Positions 49,973 through 58,104 of a DNA stretch of 64,000 nucleotides are shown here, piece by piece; position 1 is the first letter of the stretch, and each line of letters begins with the position of its first letter. The position numbers and the translations under genes are program-made. The DNA lies in contig NZ_JAPWKD010000021.1 of assembly GCF_028283705.1 (NCBI RefSeq), forward strand, positions 31,369-95,368. Reading direction: 5' to 3'. Under the pieces are notes generated by a model, which had not been told where the DNA came from, made no database searches, and worked only from the letters and a program-made list of their open reading frames with translations. The DNA is from Pantoea sp. (lineage in GTDB: Bacteria > Pseudomonadota > Gammaproteobacteria > Enterobacterales > Enterobacteriaceae).

Positions 49973-50257
49973 GGAGAGTCCTCCTCTTTTCCAATGAGGC
50001 CAGATTACAGCGGAAAAGTGGAGCCAGGATGCAGCTAATGTAGAGTTATTTCTGGATCTATTTCTGAATATTACAGAACAGTGGGGAAAGAGAGGGAGAG
50101 AAATATAAACCAATCGGAATACGCTGAATACAGCATGATAATAACGCGATTACTCCGAAAAGCAAGCCTGAATAATATCTGTTCTCAATTAACACACATC
50201 GTGCAGAACTGTGGGATACAAGCTAAAGTCAGGGCAATTTAAATTAAGGAGAACATC

Positions 50258-51136
50258 ATGGCACGCGAAGTAAGAAATGTACTGGCATTGCAGGCGGAAC
50301 TGGCTGAGTGCCCGCTATGGTCAACCCGGGAACAGGTGCTGTGGTGCGTCGATATTCTCGCCCCGGCGATTCACCGTTTCGATCCAGCCAGCGGTGAGTT
50401 GCGCAGCTTCCCACAACAGGAAGAGGTGGGATGTATCGGACTGCGCGAGCAGGGCGGTCTGATTGCCGCTTTGCGCAGTGGCGTCTGGCTGCTGGATGAT
50501 GAAGGTAAACCGCAGCGTAAACTGGCGGATAATCCGGGAATCGCGGCCAAAAGCCGTTTTAACGATGGACGCGTGGATCCCTGGGGCAATTTCTGGTGCG
50601 GCAGCTTATGGGAACCCCAGGATAAAAACGGTGGCCTGTTGTGCCGCGTCACCCCCGATGGTGCGCTGCGGGTGATGGCGCAGGATGTCAAAATCTCTAA
50701 CGGGCTGGCATTCTCGCCGGACCGTCAATGGATGTATCACAGCGATACGCCGAATGAGGTGCTGTATCGCTACCCGCTGGATGCACAGAGCGGAGAACCG
50801 GGGGCACGGCAGCGTTTCCGGCAGTTTGACGCCAAAGGGGGATTACCGGATGGCGCTGTGGTGGATAGCGCAGGCTATTACTGGTCAGCCCTGTTTGATG
50901 GGGGGCGCGTGGTGCGCATTGATCCGGTGACGGCAGAGATTGTTGATGAGATTGCTTTGCCGGTGCGCTGGCCGACCATGGTGGCATTTGGCGGTGCAGA
51001 CCTGAAGACGCTGTACATCACCTCATCGCGTGAGCATCGCACTGCGGAGGAGCTGGCACGTTATCCACAATCCGGCGATGTTTTTGCGGTGGATGTGGGG
51101 GTAGGGGGGATTGCTGAGCCGTTATTCAAAGGTTAA
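50258..51136 (+). CDS. SMP-30/gluconolactonase-family lactone hydrolase
   Basis: 292 residues forming a six-bladed propeller. Family marks: LAECPLWSTREQVLWCVDIL (metal Glu), RFNDGRVDPWGNFWCGSL (Asn/Asp at the metal), DVKISNGLAFSPDRQWMYHS (Asn) and FDAKGGLPDGAVVDSAGYYW (catalytic Asp). Expected to open a sugar-acid lactone such as gluconolactone or arabinonolactone; the sugar cannot be told. Preceded by AAGGAGAACATC. Monocistronic, convergent with yhjX. Confidence 0.85.
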   Translation: MAREVRNVLALQAELAECPLWSTREQVLWCVDILAPAIHRFDPASGELRSFPQQEEVGCIGLREQGGLIAALRSGVWLLDDEGKPQRKLADNPGIAAKSRFNDGRVDPWGNFWCGSLWEPQDKNGGLLCRVTPDGALRVMAQDVKISNGLAFSPDRQWMYHSDTPNEVLYRYPLDAQSGEPGARQRFRQFDAKGGLPDGAVVDSAGYYWSALFDGGRVVRIDPVTAEIVDEIALPVRWPTMVAFGGADLKTLYITSSREHRTAEELARYPQSGDVFAVDVGVGGIAEPLFKG

Positions 51137-51143
51137 GCAGCAG

Positions 51144-51168
51144 GATGCCGTGCCCGGGGCACGGCATC
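51144..51168. terminator. Perfect hairpin between lactonase and yhjX
   Basis: GATGCCGTGCC-CGG-GGCACGGCATC, an 11-bp stem between convergent genes, without a long T-run. Confidence 0.65.
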
Positions 51169-51178
51169 GGGAGAAAAC

Positions 51179-52396
51179 TTAGCTGCGATGCAGCACCGGT
51201 TCCTGCACATCGTGGCGCTGTGGCAGGCGGATGCTGATGGAGAGGAACAGAGAAATCACCAGCAGGGTCATAATCAGGCTGAAAGTGATGGTAAAGCCAC
51301 CAAATACCGATGCCACCAGTGAACCCAGCACGCTGCCGATACCAAAGCCAAGATAAATCAGGCCATAGTTTTTGGTCAGGTTATTCAGGCCGAAGAAATC
51401 GCTCACCAGTGACGGGAACACGGTGATGGTGCCGCCGAAGCTGAATGCCACACAGGCCAGAGAGATAAAGAAGGTGGATTCATTCATATGGGTGAACAGC
51501 AGGATGCTCATGCCCAGCAGTGAAACCACCTGTGCCAGCGAAATCACCCGAATGCGCGCCATTTTATCGGACAGCACACCCAGAACCAGGCGGCCACTCA
51601 GATTGGCGATGGCAATCACGGTCACGGCGTTGGCGGCGGTAGCGGTACTGAGATGTACCAGACCTTCGCCGATATCTTTTGCTACGCCAATCACATACAA
51701 CCCACTCATGCAGGCAGTCAGGAACATCAGCGCCAGCATCCAGTATTGCGGTAAGCGTACGGACTGCGCCAGGGTGTAGTCTTTAGCCTGCTGAACGGAA
51801 GCATTGTTGCTCTGCTGCACCGGCGCATCACGCATCAGCAACGCACCAATCACAATCATCACCATCGCCATAACACCCCAGATGATAAAGGTGTTTTCCA
51901 GTCCCTGAGTGCTGAGTAACGCGCCGCAGATAAATTTAAAACCCAGGCTGCCTAAACCGTAGGCACCAATCGCACAGGCGGAAATCACCCCTTTGCGCTC
52001 CGGGAACCATTTCACACAGTTGGATAAGGTCATCAGATAACCCGCGCCATCGGCCAGACCGACCAGCACACCGGCACTGAGGTACAGCATCATCAGATTA
52101 TCGGCATGGGCGGTTAACCAGAAGCCCAGCGCCATCAACACGCCAGCACCAATGGTGACATTGCGTACGCCAAAGCGTTCCTGCAATTTGCCCGCCAGTG
52201 ATGACGCAATCGCCAGGCCCAGGCTCAGTAAACCAAAGGAGAAAGCCACCTGGCTGACAGGTGCATCGAGCTTATGCGCCAGCTGACCATTAAACAGGCT
52301 CCAGGTGTAGACCGAACCCAGCGCAAATTGGGTCAAAATGGTGCCGGCAAGGGTAAGCCAGCGGGTACGTTGATAACTCGGTGTTGTGCTTTTCAT
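51179..52396 (-). CDS. yhjX: YhjX-type MFS transporter
   Basis: 405 residues from the ATG at 52396 (MKSTTPSYQRTRWLTLAGTI), with GGGAGAG upstream. Twelve membrane segments of the oxalate/formate antiporter-like MFS group. Stretches such as ITQFALGSVYTWSLFNG-type (here LTQFALGSVYTWSLFNG), LVGLADGAGYLMTLSNCVKW and VAFSFGGTITVFPSLVSDFF are nearly E. coli YhjX, the pyruvate-induced target of YpdAB. In E. coli yhjX is far from ypdAB; here the distance is about 10 kb. Longer frames upstream are out-of-family. Confidence 0.9.
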   Translation of the reverse strand: MKSTTPSYQRTRWLTLAGTILTQFALGSVYTWSLFNGQLAHKLDAPVSQVAFSFGLLSLGLAIASSLAGKLQERFGVRNVTIGAGVLMALGFWLTAHADNLMMLYLSAGVLVGLADGAGYLMTLSNCVKWFPERKGVISACAIGAYGLGSLGFKFICGALLSTQGLENTFIIWGVMAMVMIVIGALLMRDAPVQQSNNASVQQAKDYTLAQSVRLPQYWMLALMFLTACMSGLYVIGVAKDIGEGLVHLSTATAANAVTVIAIANLSGRLVLGVLSDKMARIRVISLAQVVSLLGMSILLFTHMNESTFFISLACVAFSFGGTITVFPSLVSDFFGLNNLTKNYGLIYLGFGIGSVLGSLVASVFGGFTITFSLIMTLLVISLFLSISIRLPQRHDVQEPVLHRS

Positions 52397-52472
52397 TTTT
52401 TCTCTCCCATCCGGGAATTCGGAAACTGAGGCGATGATAAGCCCCCCTCGCGTACGCGTGTGGGGAAAGGGC

Positions 52473-52503
52473 GTGAAAGGCTGTGAGGGCGGAATGAAAT
52501 GCA
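52473..52503 (-). promoter_or_regulatory. Candidate YpdB binding site of yhjX
   Basis: Minus strand: TGCATTTCAT (52503-52494), 11 bases, AGCCTTTCAC (52482-52473). The E. coli YpdB site is, from memory, a direct repeat of GGCATTTCAT spaced by 11 bases; the two halves match 9 and 7 of 10. A further half-site TACATTTCAT lies at 52584-52575. The site is 77-107 bp upstream of the yhjX start codon. Confidence 0.65.
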
Positions 52504-52665
52504 GCGAAACGGGTATGAACGACATTGCAGGCACAGGCGTGATGTCATCGCATGTGAAGCTATTGCTCCGTGTGATGAAATGTAACCAGATTCGTCCGTA
52601 GCGACGCTTTAGCTGCAAAATGGTGAAGTTTTGCCAGGCTTAAAATTCACTTAACAGGAGGAAAT

Positions 52666-52905
52666 ATGAAAGACCGAGCATATGAATCCGCGTCCAGTGA
52701 GGATGAAGTTTGCTGCATCATCGGTCAGGCGGTGATCGAGTTAAGCGATGAGCATCAACCGGTGAATAAATCCACGCTGTCGTTGAAACTACTGGCAATG
52801 GCCGACCGCGACAGAGACGATGAACGCATACTGCTTTACTGGATCGCCAGAAAAGCGATCAATCAACCTCACCAGCTCAATATCGGCATGCAGGGCTGGC
52901 GCTAA
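52666..52905 (+). CDS. YmgB/AriR-like small regulatory protein
   Basis: 79 residues, preceded by AGGAGG. The helical core IIGQAVIELSDEHQPVNKST and LSLKLLAMADRD resembles the YmgB/AriR/YcgZ family of E. coli two-helix connector-type proteins linked to biofilm and acid resistance. The match is partial, so the family is tentative. Single gene; a strong hairpin follows. Confidence 0.6.
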   Translation: MKDRAYESASSEDEVCCIIGQAVIELSDEHQPVNKSTLSLKLLAMADRDRDDERILLYWIARKAINQPHQLNIGMQGWR

Positions 52906-52913
52906 GAGGACGA

Positions 52914-52938
52914 GAGAGCGGGCGCAATGCCCGCTCTC
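52914..52938. terminator. Hairpin between the YmgB-like and EamA genes
   Basis: GAGAGCGGGC-GCAAT-GCCCGCTCTC, a 10-bp perfect stem between convergent genes. Confidence 0.7.
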
Positions 52939-52943
52939 GTGTA

Positions 52944-53843
52944 TTACGCCAGACGCAGGCGTTTTGCCGCAGGCCAGCGTACAAACATCACCATATTGCC
53001 CGCCAGAATCATCACCAGGCCAACAATCGCATTGCTATGCCATTGATAACCTTCATACAGGGTCGATAAGGTCAGTGCCACCAGTGGGAACAGCAAGGTA
53101 CTGTAGGCTGCCTGACTGGCACCAATGCGACCCACCAGCGTGAAGTACGCGCCAAATCCCAGCACCGAGCCAAAAATCGCCAGATAACTCATCGCACCCA
53201 GCCATTGCAGATTGAACGCTGGTGCCAGCGAATCACCGTTCAGTACCGCGAGGACCGCCATGATCAGCGCGCCATACAACATGGCGTAACTGTTGGTGGT
53301 TAAGACATCACGCTGACGGCGCTGGTGGCGCGTCGAAATCATGTTGCCAAAGGAGAAACCCAGCGTGCCGAGGGCGCTTAACCCTACTCCCCATAATAAT
53401 TGTGGTGCCGGATGCGCGGCGCGGATATCACCCCAGAACAGCGCAACAATACCACCCAATCCCAGGATGGCGGCGGGCAACAGGCGGAACGAGGGGCGTT
53501 GACGGAAGAAGATCCAGCTATTTAAGGCGTTATACAGCACCGCCATCGAGAAAATAACCGATTCCAGCCCGCTGCTGATCCAGGCTGCGGCATGATAGAA
53601 ACAGACAAAATTGAAGCCAAACACGCAGCAACCCTGTAACAGGCAGAACAGATGATCCTGCGCATCCAGCTTTTTCAGGCGGCGAATCAGTTTCAGGATC
53701 ACCAGCATCACCAGCGATGCCAGTAAAAAACGCCAGAACACCGCGACAAAGACCGGCGTGTTGGCCGCTTCCTGCTGTAAAAAAATGGCGATCCAGGTCG
53801 TCCCCCAAATCACCACCACCGCCAGATACAACATCAGGTTCAT
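52944..53843 (-). CDS. EamA/RhaT-family (DMT) transporter
   Basis: 299 residues with ten membrane segments and two EamA repeats (about 5-135 and 150-285). Seen: VVVIWGTTWIAIFLQQ at the start, LASLVMLVILKLIRR, ALGTLGFSFGNMISTRHQ, and YSTLLFPLVALTLSTLYEGY in the second repeat. Exporter of metabolites or amino acids by family. Divergent from an AraC-type regulator across 180 bp, which probably controls it. Confidence 0.85.
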   Translation of the reverse strand: MNLMLYLAVVVIWGTTWIAIFLQQEAANTPVFVAVFWRFLLASLVMLVILKLIRRLKKLDAQDHLFCLLQGCCVFGFNFVCFYHAAAWISSGLESVIFSMAVLYNALNSWIFFRQRPSFRLLPAAILGLGGIVALFWGDIRAAHPAPQLLWGVGLSALGTLGFSFGNMISTRHQRRQRDVLTTNSYAMLYGALIMAVLAVLNGDSLAPAFNLQWLGAMSYLAIFGSVLGFGAYFTLVGRIGASQAAYSTLLFPLVALTLSTLYEGYQWHSNAIVGLVMILAGNMVMFVRWPAAKRLRLA

Positions 53844-54023
53844 TTTGCCTACTCCACAACAAATTTGTGTTGAGTGTGCCGTGCTGATTCCCGGCTGGCT
53901 TGCATCCCCTTGCGAACGAATTGCAAAATCTTGCGCTTTTTCCTGTGGTGTCCCAATGTGGCCTGTTCTCTGTCCCGATGAATCCGTAAAATGCGGGTTA
54001 TCAAATAAAGAGCGATCCTGACG

Positions 54024-54893
54024 ATGCCCGACTACCAGACTTTTAACATGCTACAGCGACATAAAGCACAGCTGCGTGACAGCGTGCAGCTGAATAGTGG
54101 CATCAAGCTGGCGGCCTGGTTTAACAGTGGCGATCGCGTCACTAACCTCAGCGATCACCATACGCTCAGCCTGTACACCGCAGATGGCTACGATACCTGG
54201 CATAAAACGCAGCACGGCTGGCGCAACGGTGGTGGGCCGGATCGTTTTTGCCTGATGCCGTCCGGCACCGAATCGGTATGGGACATCCGCGCTGACCTGT
54301 CGTTTGTGCATCTTTATTGCACCGACCAGCATTTACGGCAGATGGCGGAACAGATTTGGGACCGCGACGCGGCTCGCCTGAATCTGCATGAGAAAGTGTT
54401 CTCTGATGACGATCGCATAACCCAGCTGTATCGTCATTTCCTGCTCAGCACCGATTGGCAACAACCCGCCAATCAACTGATGCTCAGCAGCGCATCAACC
54501 TTACTGATGACACACCTGTTGCAGCACTACAGTGATGTCCAGTGGCAGGCACCACAGGTGCGCGGTGGGCTGGCCCCGGTGGTGTTACGACGCATTCTGG
54601 CTTATATCGATGAACATCTGGATCAACCATTAACCCTGGCGCAGCTGGCGGGAGAGGCGGCATTGAGCGAGTTCCATTTCGCCCGCATGTTCCGTACCAG
54701 CGCAGGTATCGCCCCACATCAATATGTGATGCGTCGTCGTATGGATGAAGCACTGACACTGCTGAAGCATACCGCGCTGCCCCTCACGGACATTGCGCTG
54801 CGCTGTGGCTTTCACTCCTCCAGCCACTTCAGCAACCGCTTCCGTCAGTTGCATGGCGTGACGCCTTCGTTATGGCGGCAGCAGCAGGGGTGA
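54024..54893 (+). CDS. AraC-family transcriptional regulator
   Basis: 289 residues. The N-terminal cupin-type sensing domain (about 1-170) is followed by two HTH motifs at about 195-285: LDQPLTLAQLAGEAALSEFH then FARMFRTSAG and the second LTDIALRCGFHSSSHFSNRF. The closing RFRQLHGVTPSLWR is standard. Divergent from the EamA transporter, its likely target. Last clearly chromosomal gene before the prophage region. Confidence 0.88.
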   Translation: MPDYQTFNMLQRHKAQLRDSVQLNSGIKLAAWFNSGDRVTNLSDHHTLSLYTADGYDTWHKTQHGWRNGGGPDRFCLMPSGTESVWDIRADLSFVHLYCTDQHLRQMAEQIWDRDAARLNLHEKVFSDDDRITQLYRHFLLSTDWQQPANQLMLSSASTLLMTHLLQHYSDVQWQAPQVRGGLAPVVLRRILAYIDEHLDQPLTLAQLAGEAALSEFHFARMFRTSAGIAPHQYVMRRRMDEALTLLKHTALPLTDIALRCGFHSSSHFSNRFRQLHGVTPSLWRQQQG

Positions 54894-55094
54894 GATCGTC
54901 TCGCGATGCCCTCCAGGAAGGAATTGACTCTGCAACGTGATGAAACGCGGGATTTGTTCTGCGAGTGTGTTGGCATTTCACGTTTTTGCTGCGTTTTTTT
55001 GGTGATTTTTCTGCGGATGTCGTTAGCATAGCAAACGATAACTCCAGGAATTATCACGGAATTTACAATGACAGCTAACATGAGGAGATCAAAT

Positions 55095-55283
55095 ATGGAG
55101 ATACGAACGTCAAAGCAGGACGTGGATCTTGCCGCGATGAAAATTGATTTGGCGGTAATCAAGTCAAATTACATGACTCGTAGCGATCTTCATGAAGAAA
55201 TTGGCAAACAAACAAAATGGCTGATGGCGAGTATGGTTACGACAGCCGGGCTTTCTCTGGCACTGGCGCGCTGGCTGTTTTGA
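55095..55283 (+). CDS. Small coiled-coil membrane protein
   Basis: 62 residues from the ATG at 55095, chosen because GAGGAG precedes it by seven bases; an ATG at 55068 adds nine residues. Amphipathic helix at about 5-40 (DVDLAAMKIDLAVIKSNYMT) and one C-terminal membrane helix (LMASMVTTAGLSLALARWLF). The pattern resembles short phage-associated helper proteins with a K-D-L-A-V-I-K core; function unknown. It lies at the prophage border and has its own terminator. Confidence 0.6.
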   Translation: MEIRTSKQDVDLAAMKIDLAVIKSNYMTRSDLHEEIGKQTKWLMASMVTTAGLSLALARWLF

Positions 55284-55294
55284 ATTTGGCTTTA

Positions 55295-55318
55295 AAAGGG
55301 CTGCAACCAGCCCTTTAA
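55295..55318 (+). terminator. Terminator of the small membrane protein gene
   Basis: AAAGGGCTG-CAAC-CAGCCCTTTAAT, 12 bases after the stop. Confidence 0.75.
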
Positions 55319-55564
55319 TCACCTTCCCTGTAAGCCCCCATCCCTGATGTCATCAGATCTGCCGAAGAGCACAATTCACTTTTAACCACACATTTCGTTG
55401 GTGACGTAGATGTTATTCCGGTGGGATTAACAGCAAGGAAAGGCTGCTCATGGCGTTCCCTGCAAACACCGTGAATGAAGGATAACTTCATGATGATGCA
55501 GGGTAATATTTTGTTCGTTGAAATTTATGCCCGCAATTGTGCCCACAAAGGCTTTTTCCGGTGG
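55319..55564. other. Prophage border / attachment-site candidate region
   Basis: A gene-free stretch between the small membrane gene and the AlpA-type gene. It contains TGCCCGC (55528-55534) and TGCCCAC (55540-55546), direct repeats 12 bases apart that, read leftwards, are GTGGGCA and GCGGGCA, in the manner of integrase arm-type sites. No integrase frame and no tRNA target are present. The exact att core cannot be found without the other prophage end. Confidence 0.45.
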
Positions 55565-55756
55565 TCATTTTGGTGAGGTGAAGGATTGCTTCCAGCATTT
55601 ATAGTCGGCGTACTCCCATCGGGATGATCGGCCAAACTTTTTCGGTGGGGGAAGATTGCCCTTCTCAATTTGCTTGTAGAAGTAGCGATCGGTAAAGCCA
55701 GAATCGCGCATCATGAATTTCATGTCAATGAGCGAGTCGTCGCGCAGGTTATCCAT
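55565..55756 (-). CDS. AlpA-type excisionase / small HTH protein
   Basis: 63 residues from the ATG at 55756, preceded by AGGAGTAAAT. MRDSGFTDRYFYKQIEKGNL, then PPPKKFGRSSRWEYADYKCW, is the winged-HTH pattern of AlpA/MerR-like excisionases. In lambda order this is the xis position at the end of the left operon. An integrase would be expected just beyond and is missing. It could also be an AlpA-like activator. Confidence 0.75.
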   Translation of the reverse strand: MDNLRDDSLIDMKFMMRDSGFTDRYFYKQIEKGNLPPPKKFGRSSRWEYADYKCWKQSFTSPK

Positions 55757-55880
55757 ATTTACTCCTGATGCAGGCATATAGTGACAAAGTTGAGATATCA
55801 GCTCCCCTGTCGCCATATGGTTACAACGCATATGGCAACGAGGATGATGAAGTCGAGGGTGAGGATTTGGCCGTGGGTCA

Positions 55881-56180
55881 TTAATCCCACTCCAGAACAG
55901 AGGCGAAATATGCCCCTCGGCATGGGGTGTCTCGCGGATGGTTCCAGCGCGAGTAACCACCCTGACCGCCGATAGGCGATGACTTATACCAGGTCTGGTA
56001 ATACCGTGCGCCTTTCCAGTCATCATGGTCGGGAGAAATCACACTCTGCTCGACAGCCGCTTGCAGCATTCGCTCGGCGGTGTAGTCTCCGCGCATTACA
56101 ATGAATCTGGCCTCATCCGAGAACATCAGGTCAACAGCTCCATCGTGTTTTTGTTTCTTCTCGGGCTTAACTACGGACAT
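55881..56180 (-). CDS. Phage protein of unknown function
   Basis: 99 residues. Charged N-terminus (VVKPEKKQKHDGAVDLMFSD), middle ARFIVMRGDYTAERMLQAAV and a C-terminus rich in aromatic residues (ARYYQTWYKSS, GGYSRWNHPRDTPCRGAY). No family recognised. It lies in the minus-strand phage operon with a clear 45-bp gap to the next gene upstream. Confidence 0.65.
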   Translation of the reverse strand: MSVVKPEKKQKHDGAVDLMFSDEARFIVMRGDYTAERMLQAAVEQSVISPDHDDWKGARYYQTWYKSSPIGGQGGYSRWNHPRDTPCRGAYFASVLEWD

Positions 56181-56224
56181 AACAACTCCTCACGCATAGC
56201 GCGATAATTAAATGGGGTGGGGGA

Positions 56225-56395
56225 TTATTTAGACTTGCGGGGCTTCATCTTCTGCCGACAGTCATTCCATACCTGTTCAGCAAACTTAATACGCTCAATG
56301 GACCAGCCATCCTTGCGTGTTACTTCCTTGCCTGCTTCCGTCCATGCGACACCATTGAGATATTCGGTAAAGGTTGGGTCGCGAACTTTAAGCAT
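56225..56395 (-). CDS. Short phage protein
   Basis: 56 residues: begins MLKVRDPTFTEYLNGVAWTE, then AGKEVTRKDGWSIERIKFAE, ending with a basic tail (KMKPRKSK). Its ATG directly follows the stop of the zinc-finger gene (TAAATG), so the two are coupled. Function unknown. Confidence 0.6.
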   Translation of the reverse strand: MLKVRDPTFTEYLNGVAWTEAGKEVTRKDGWSIERIKFAEQVWNDCRQKMKPRKSK

Positions 56396-56608
56396 TTATG
56401 CCACCCTCCGATTCTTGTTGGCTCTCTCCAGTCGCTCATAATCTTGACAGCACCCTTCATCACAGAAGTTCGCTTTCGGAATCACCTCACCGCAGTAATA
56501 GCAGCGCCCGGTGAACTTCATTTCCGGCCGCTTACGATTAGCCAGGGCAACAGCAATCATCTGTTGTTCGCGCTCTGCTGCCTCATCAATCGGGTCTGCA
56601 AAATTCAT
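56396..56608 (-). CDS. DksA/TraR-type zinc-finger phage protein
   Basis: 70 residues. Two cysteine pairs CYYC and FCDEGC with a following CQDYERLERA are the four-cysteine finger of DksA/TraR-like phage proteins. N-terminal acidic helix DPIDEAAEREQQMIAVALAN. TraR-type proteins act on RNA polymerase directly; this very short version may do the same or may only be structural. Overlaps the upstream gene by four bases. Confidence 0.72.
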   Translation of the reverse strand: MNFADPIDEAAEREQQMIAVALANRKRPEMKFTGRCYYCGEVIPKANFCDEGCCQDYERLERANKNRRVA

Positions 56609-56874
56609 GATGCTGTCTCCATAAATGCCTTTTCACACTGCAATGCCACGCGGTTAATGTGCTGCTCCATCGCATGTAATGACTGTACATCCGACAGCTG
56701 CACATCCAGATTAATCAGGCTGGATATTGCCTGGCTGAGTTTCGGGTAATAGCCGACAAGCGACAGATATTCGCTGCCAGCGTTCTTTCCCTCTTTGACG
56801 GTTTTCTTTTCCTGAACGATGTACTGATACTGGTCAGCGGTGAGGACGTATTTGTCACCGAGTTCTATGTACAT
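56605..56874 (-). CDS. DUF5405-like phage protein
   Basis: 89 residues from the ATG at 56874. Core YIELGDKYVLTADQYQYIVQ, GKNAGSEYLSLVGYYPKLSQ and a helical tail. It resembles phage proteins filed as DUF5405, a match from memory. A terminator sits between it and the next upstream gene. Confidence 0.62.
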   Translation of the reverse strand: MYIELGDKYVLTADQYQYIVQEKKTVKEGKNAGSEYLSLVGYYPKLSQAISSLINLDVQLSDVQSLHAMEQHINRVALQCEKAFMETAS

Positions 56875-56900
56875 GGTTATTTCTCCGAACTGTAGGCAAT

Positions 56901-56920
56901 AAAAAACCGCGTTTCGCGGC
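56901..56920 (-). terminator. Intrinsic terminator inside the phage operon
   Basis: Read leftwards: GCCGCG-AAA-CGCGG followed by TTTTTT, between genes at 56942 and 56874. Read-through is expected to need N. Confidence 0.75.
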
Positions 56921-56941
56921 TGGGTTAATCTGGCGGGGTGA

Positions 56942-57229
56942 TTAATCTGTTGGTGGCTTGCGGTAGAGAAGTATGTCGCCATGCTCTGCTGCTTCCGGCC
57001 AATAAACGCGAGCATCATTACCATTGGCAAGGTAACTCAGTTCAGGCGGCTCTATGCAGCACACTGGCTCGCTAAACGCCACCCGTAGTGCCAGCAGCTC
57101 CTTTTCCGTGCGAATTAATCGCAAAGCTAACTCCTGCACCATGCTTGATTCTGCTCTGCGGAAAATCGCCATGAGTGCATCCTTGCCGAGCAAATCGTAG
57201 TCAGGCTCCAGCCTCTCATCGCTAATCAT
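56942..57229 (-). CDS. Phage protein of unknown function
   Basis: 95 residues from the ATG at 57229, the first in-family-looking start, overlapping the end of the Ea22-like gene. Helical N-terminus (DALMAIFRRAESSMVQELAL, LRLIRTEKELLALRVAFSEP) and a tail LSYLANGNDARVYWPEAAEH. No known family recognised. Coupled to the gene upstream. Confidence 0.6.
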   Translation of the reverse strand: MISDERLEPDYDLLGKDALMAIFRRAESSMVQELALRLIRTEKELLALRVAFSEPVCCIEPPELSYLANGNDARVYWPEAAEHGDILLYRKPPTD

Positions 57230-57827
57230 TGGGTACCCCCGGTGCTGTGGCGAGCGCGGCAATATAACGCGGCCTGGCAAATGACATCTCAAGCTCCCTC
57301 TGATTGTCACAGTGAGCATTGGGCCACATGTCCTGCGCCTGATACATTGCCTTCATCATTTCTGCTGTAGGCTCATCTGGCATTAGTCTCCAGCCTTTAG
57401 GGATTGCCTTCCCGGCGTCAGGAATATGATGAAGGTCAGGAGTCACTACGCCGAATAACGAAGCCAGTGCGCGATAATTCTGCTCACTGTGATAGCGACC
57501 TTTGCAGCGAACCAGTTTTTCGGCGGCGGCACGTATCTCTTCCAGTCCCTTAACGTACTCAGCTATGGCGAGGATAGCGGCAGGGTTGGCGGCTCTGAAA
57601 TATTGCTCTGCTAATCCATGTTCCGGGCCAATTCCGTAAAACTGCACACCAAGCGGAACGGCGTCGATATTGCAATAATCATTCTCGGCGTCAACATGCC
57701 CTTCACCACAGCAAAGCGGACATTCAATATAGCCGTCCTCGTCTTTAACTGATTGCGCAGTATCAAGATTCAAAGCTGTGACTTTCCCGGCAAGTTCAAC
57801 CAGCTCATTCAGTAGTTGCATTGTCAT
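57222..57827 (-). CDS. Ead/Ea22-like phage protein
   Basis: 201 residues. The N-terminal part has a cysteine knuckle (YIECPLCCGEGHVDAEN) and AANPAAILAIAEYVKGLEEI, the hallmark of Ea22-like proteins of lambdoid phages; the C-terminal module KGWRLMPDEPTAEMMKAMYQ is a common phage tail domain joined to many such genes. Function unknown; non-essential in lambda. It overlaps genes on both sides by a few bases. Confidence 0.75.
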   Translation of the reverse strand: MTMQLLNELVELAGKVTALNLDTAQSVKDEDGYIECPLCCGEGHVDAENDYCNIDAVPLGVQFYGIGPEHGLAEQYFRAANPAAILAIAEYVKGLEEIRAAAEKLVRCKGRYHSEQNYRALASLFGVVTPDLHHIPDAGKAIPKGWRLMPDEPTAEMMKAMYQAQDMWPNAHCDNQRELEMSFARPRYIAALATAPGVPND

Positions 57828-58024
57828 GATTTGTTTCCGCTCCAGTATTTATCAGCTGCTTCTGAATTCCTGACAAAGCCAAATACAACGGCCAGGAGGA
57901 ATGCCATCCAAAAACCCAGATCCGAGCCGTTGTAATATTTCGCTATCAGAACACCGCACATCTCAGCAGAAAGAAACATGCTGAATTTTTTCCCATACCA
58001 GCTAAATGCATTGATCATCTTCAT
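57824..58024 (-). CDS. Small phage membrane protein
   Basis: 66 residues with two hydrophobic stretches (SMFLSAEMCGVLIAKYY, LGFWMAFLLAVVFGFVRN). Start at 58024 or 58018; the former overlaps the 27-residue gene by ATGA. Function unknown. Confidence 0.6.
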   Translation of the reverse strand: MKMINAFSWYGKKFSMFLSAEMCGVLIAKYYNGSDLGFWMAFLLAVVFGFVRNSEAADKYWSGNKS

Positions 58025-58104
58025 TTCAGTAGCCCCAACTTAGCGATGAGAAGCACGCAGACAATAAAGCCAATTGCCAGTGCAAGGCATTCTCTGGTTG
58101 TCAT
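58021..58104 (-). CDS. 27-residue phage membrane peptide
   Basis: ATG at 58104, TGA at 58021-58023. Sequence MTTRECLALAIGFIVCVLL then IAKLGLLK: one membrane helix. It overlaps the genes on both sides by four bases (ATGA), which is the main reason to believe it is translated. Confidence 0.6.
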   Translation of the reverse strand: MTTRECLALAIGFIVCVLLIAKLGLLK

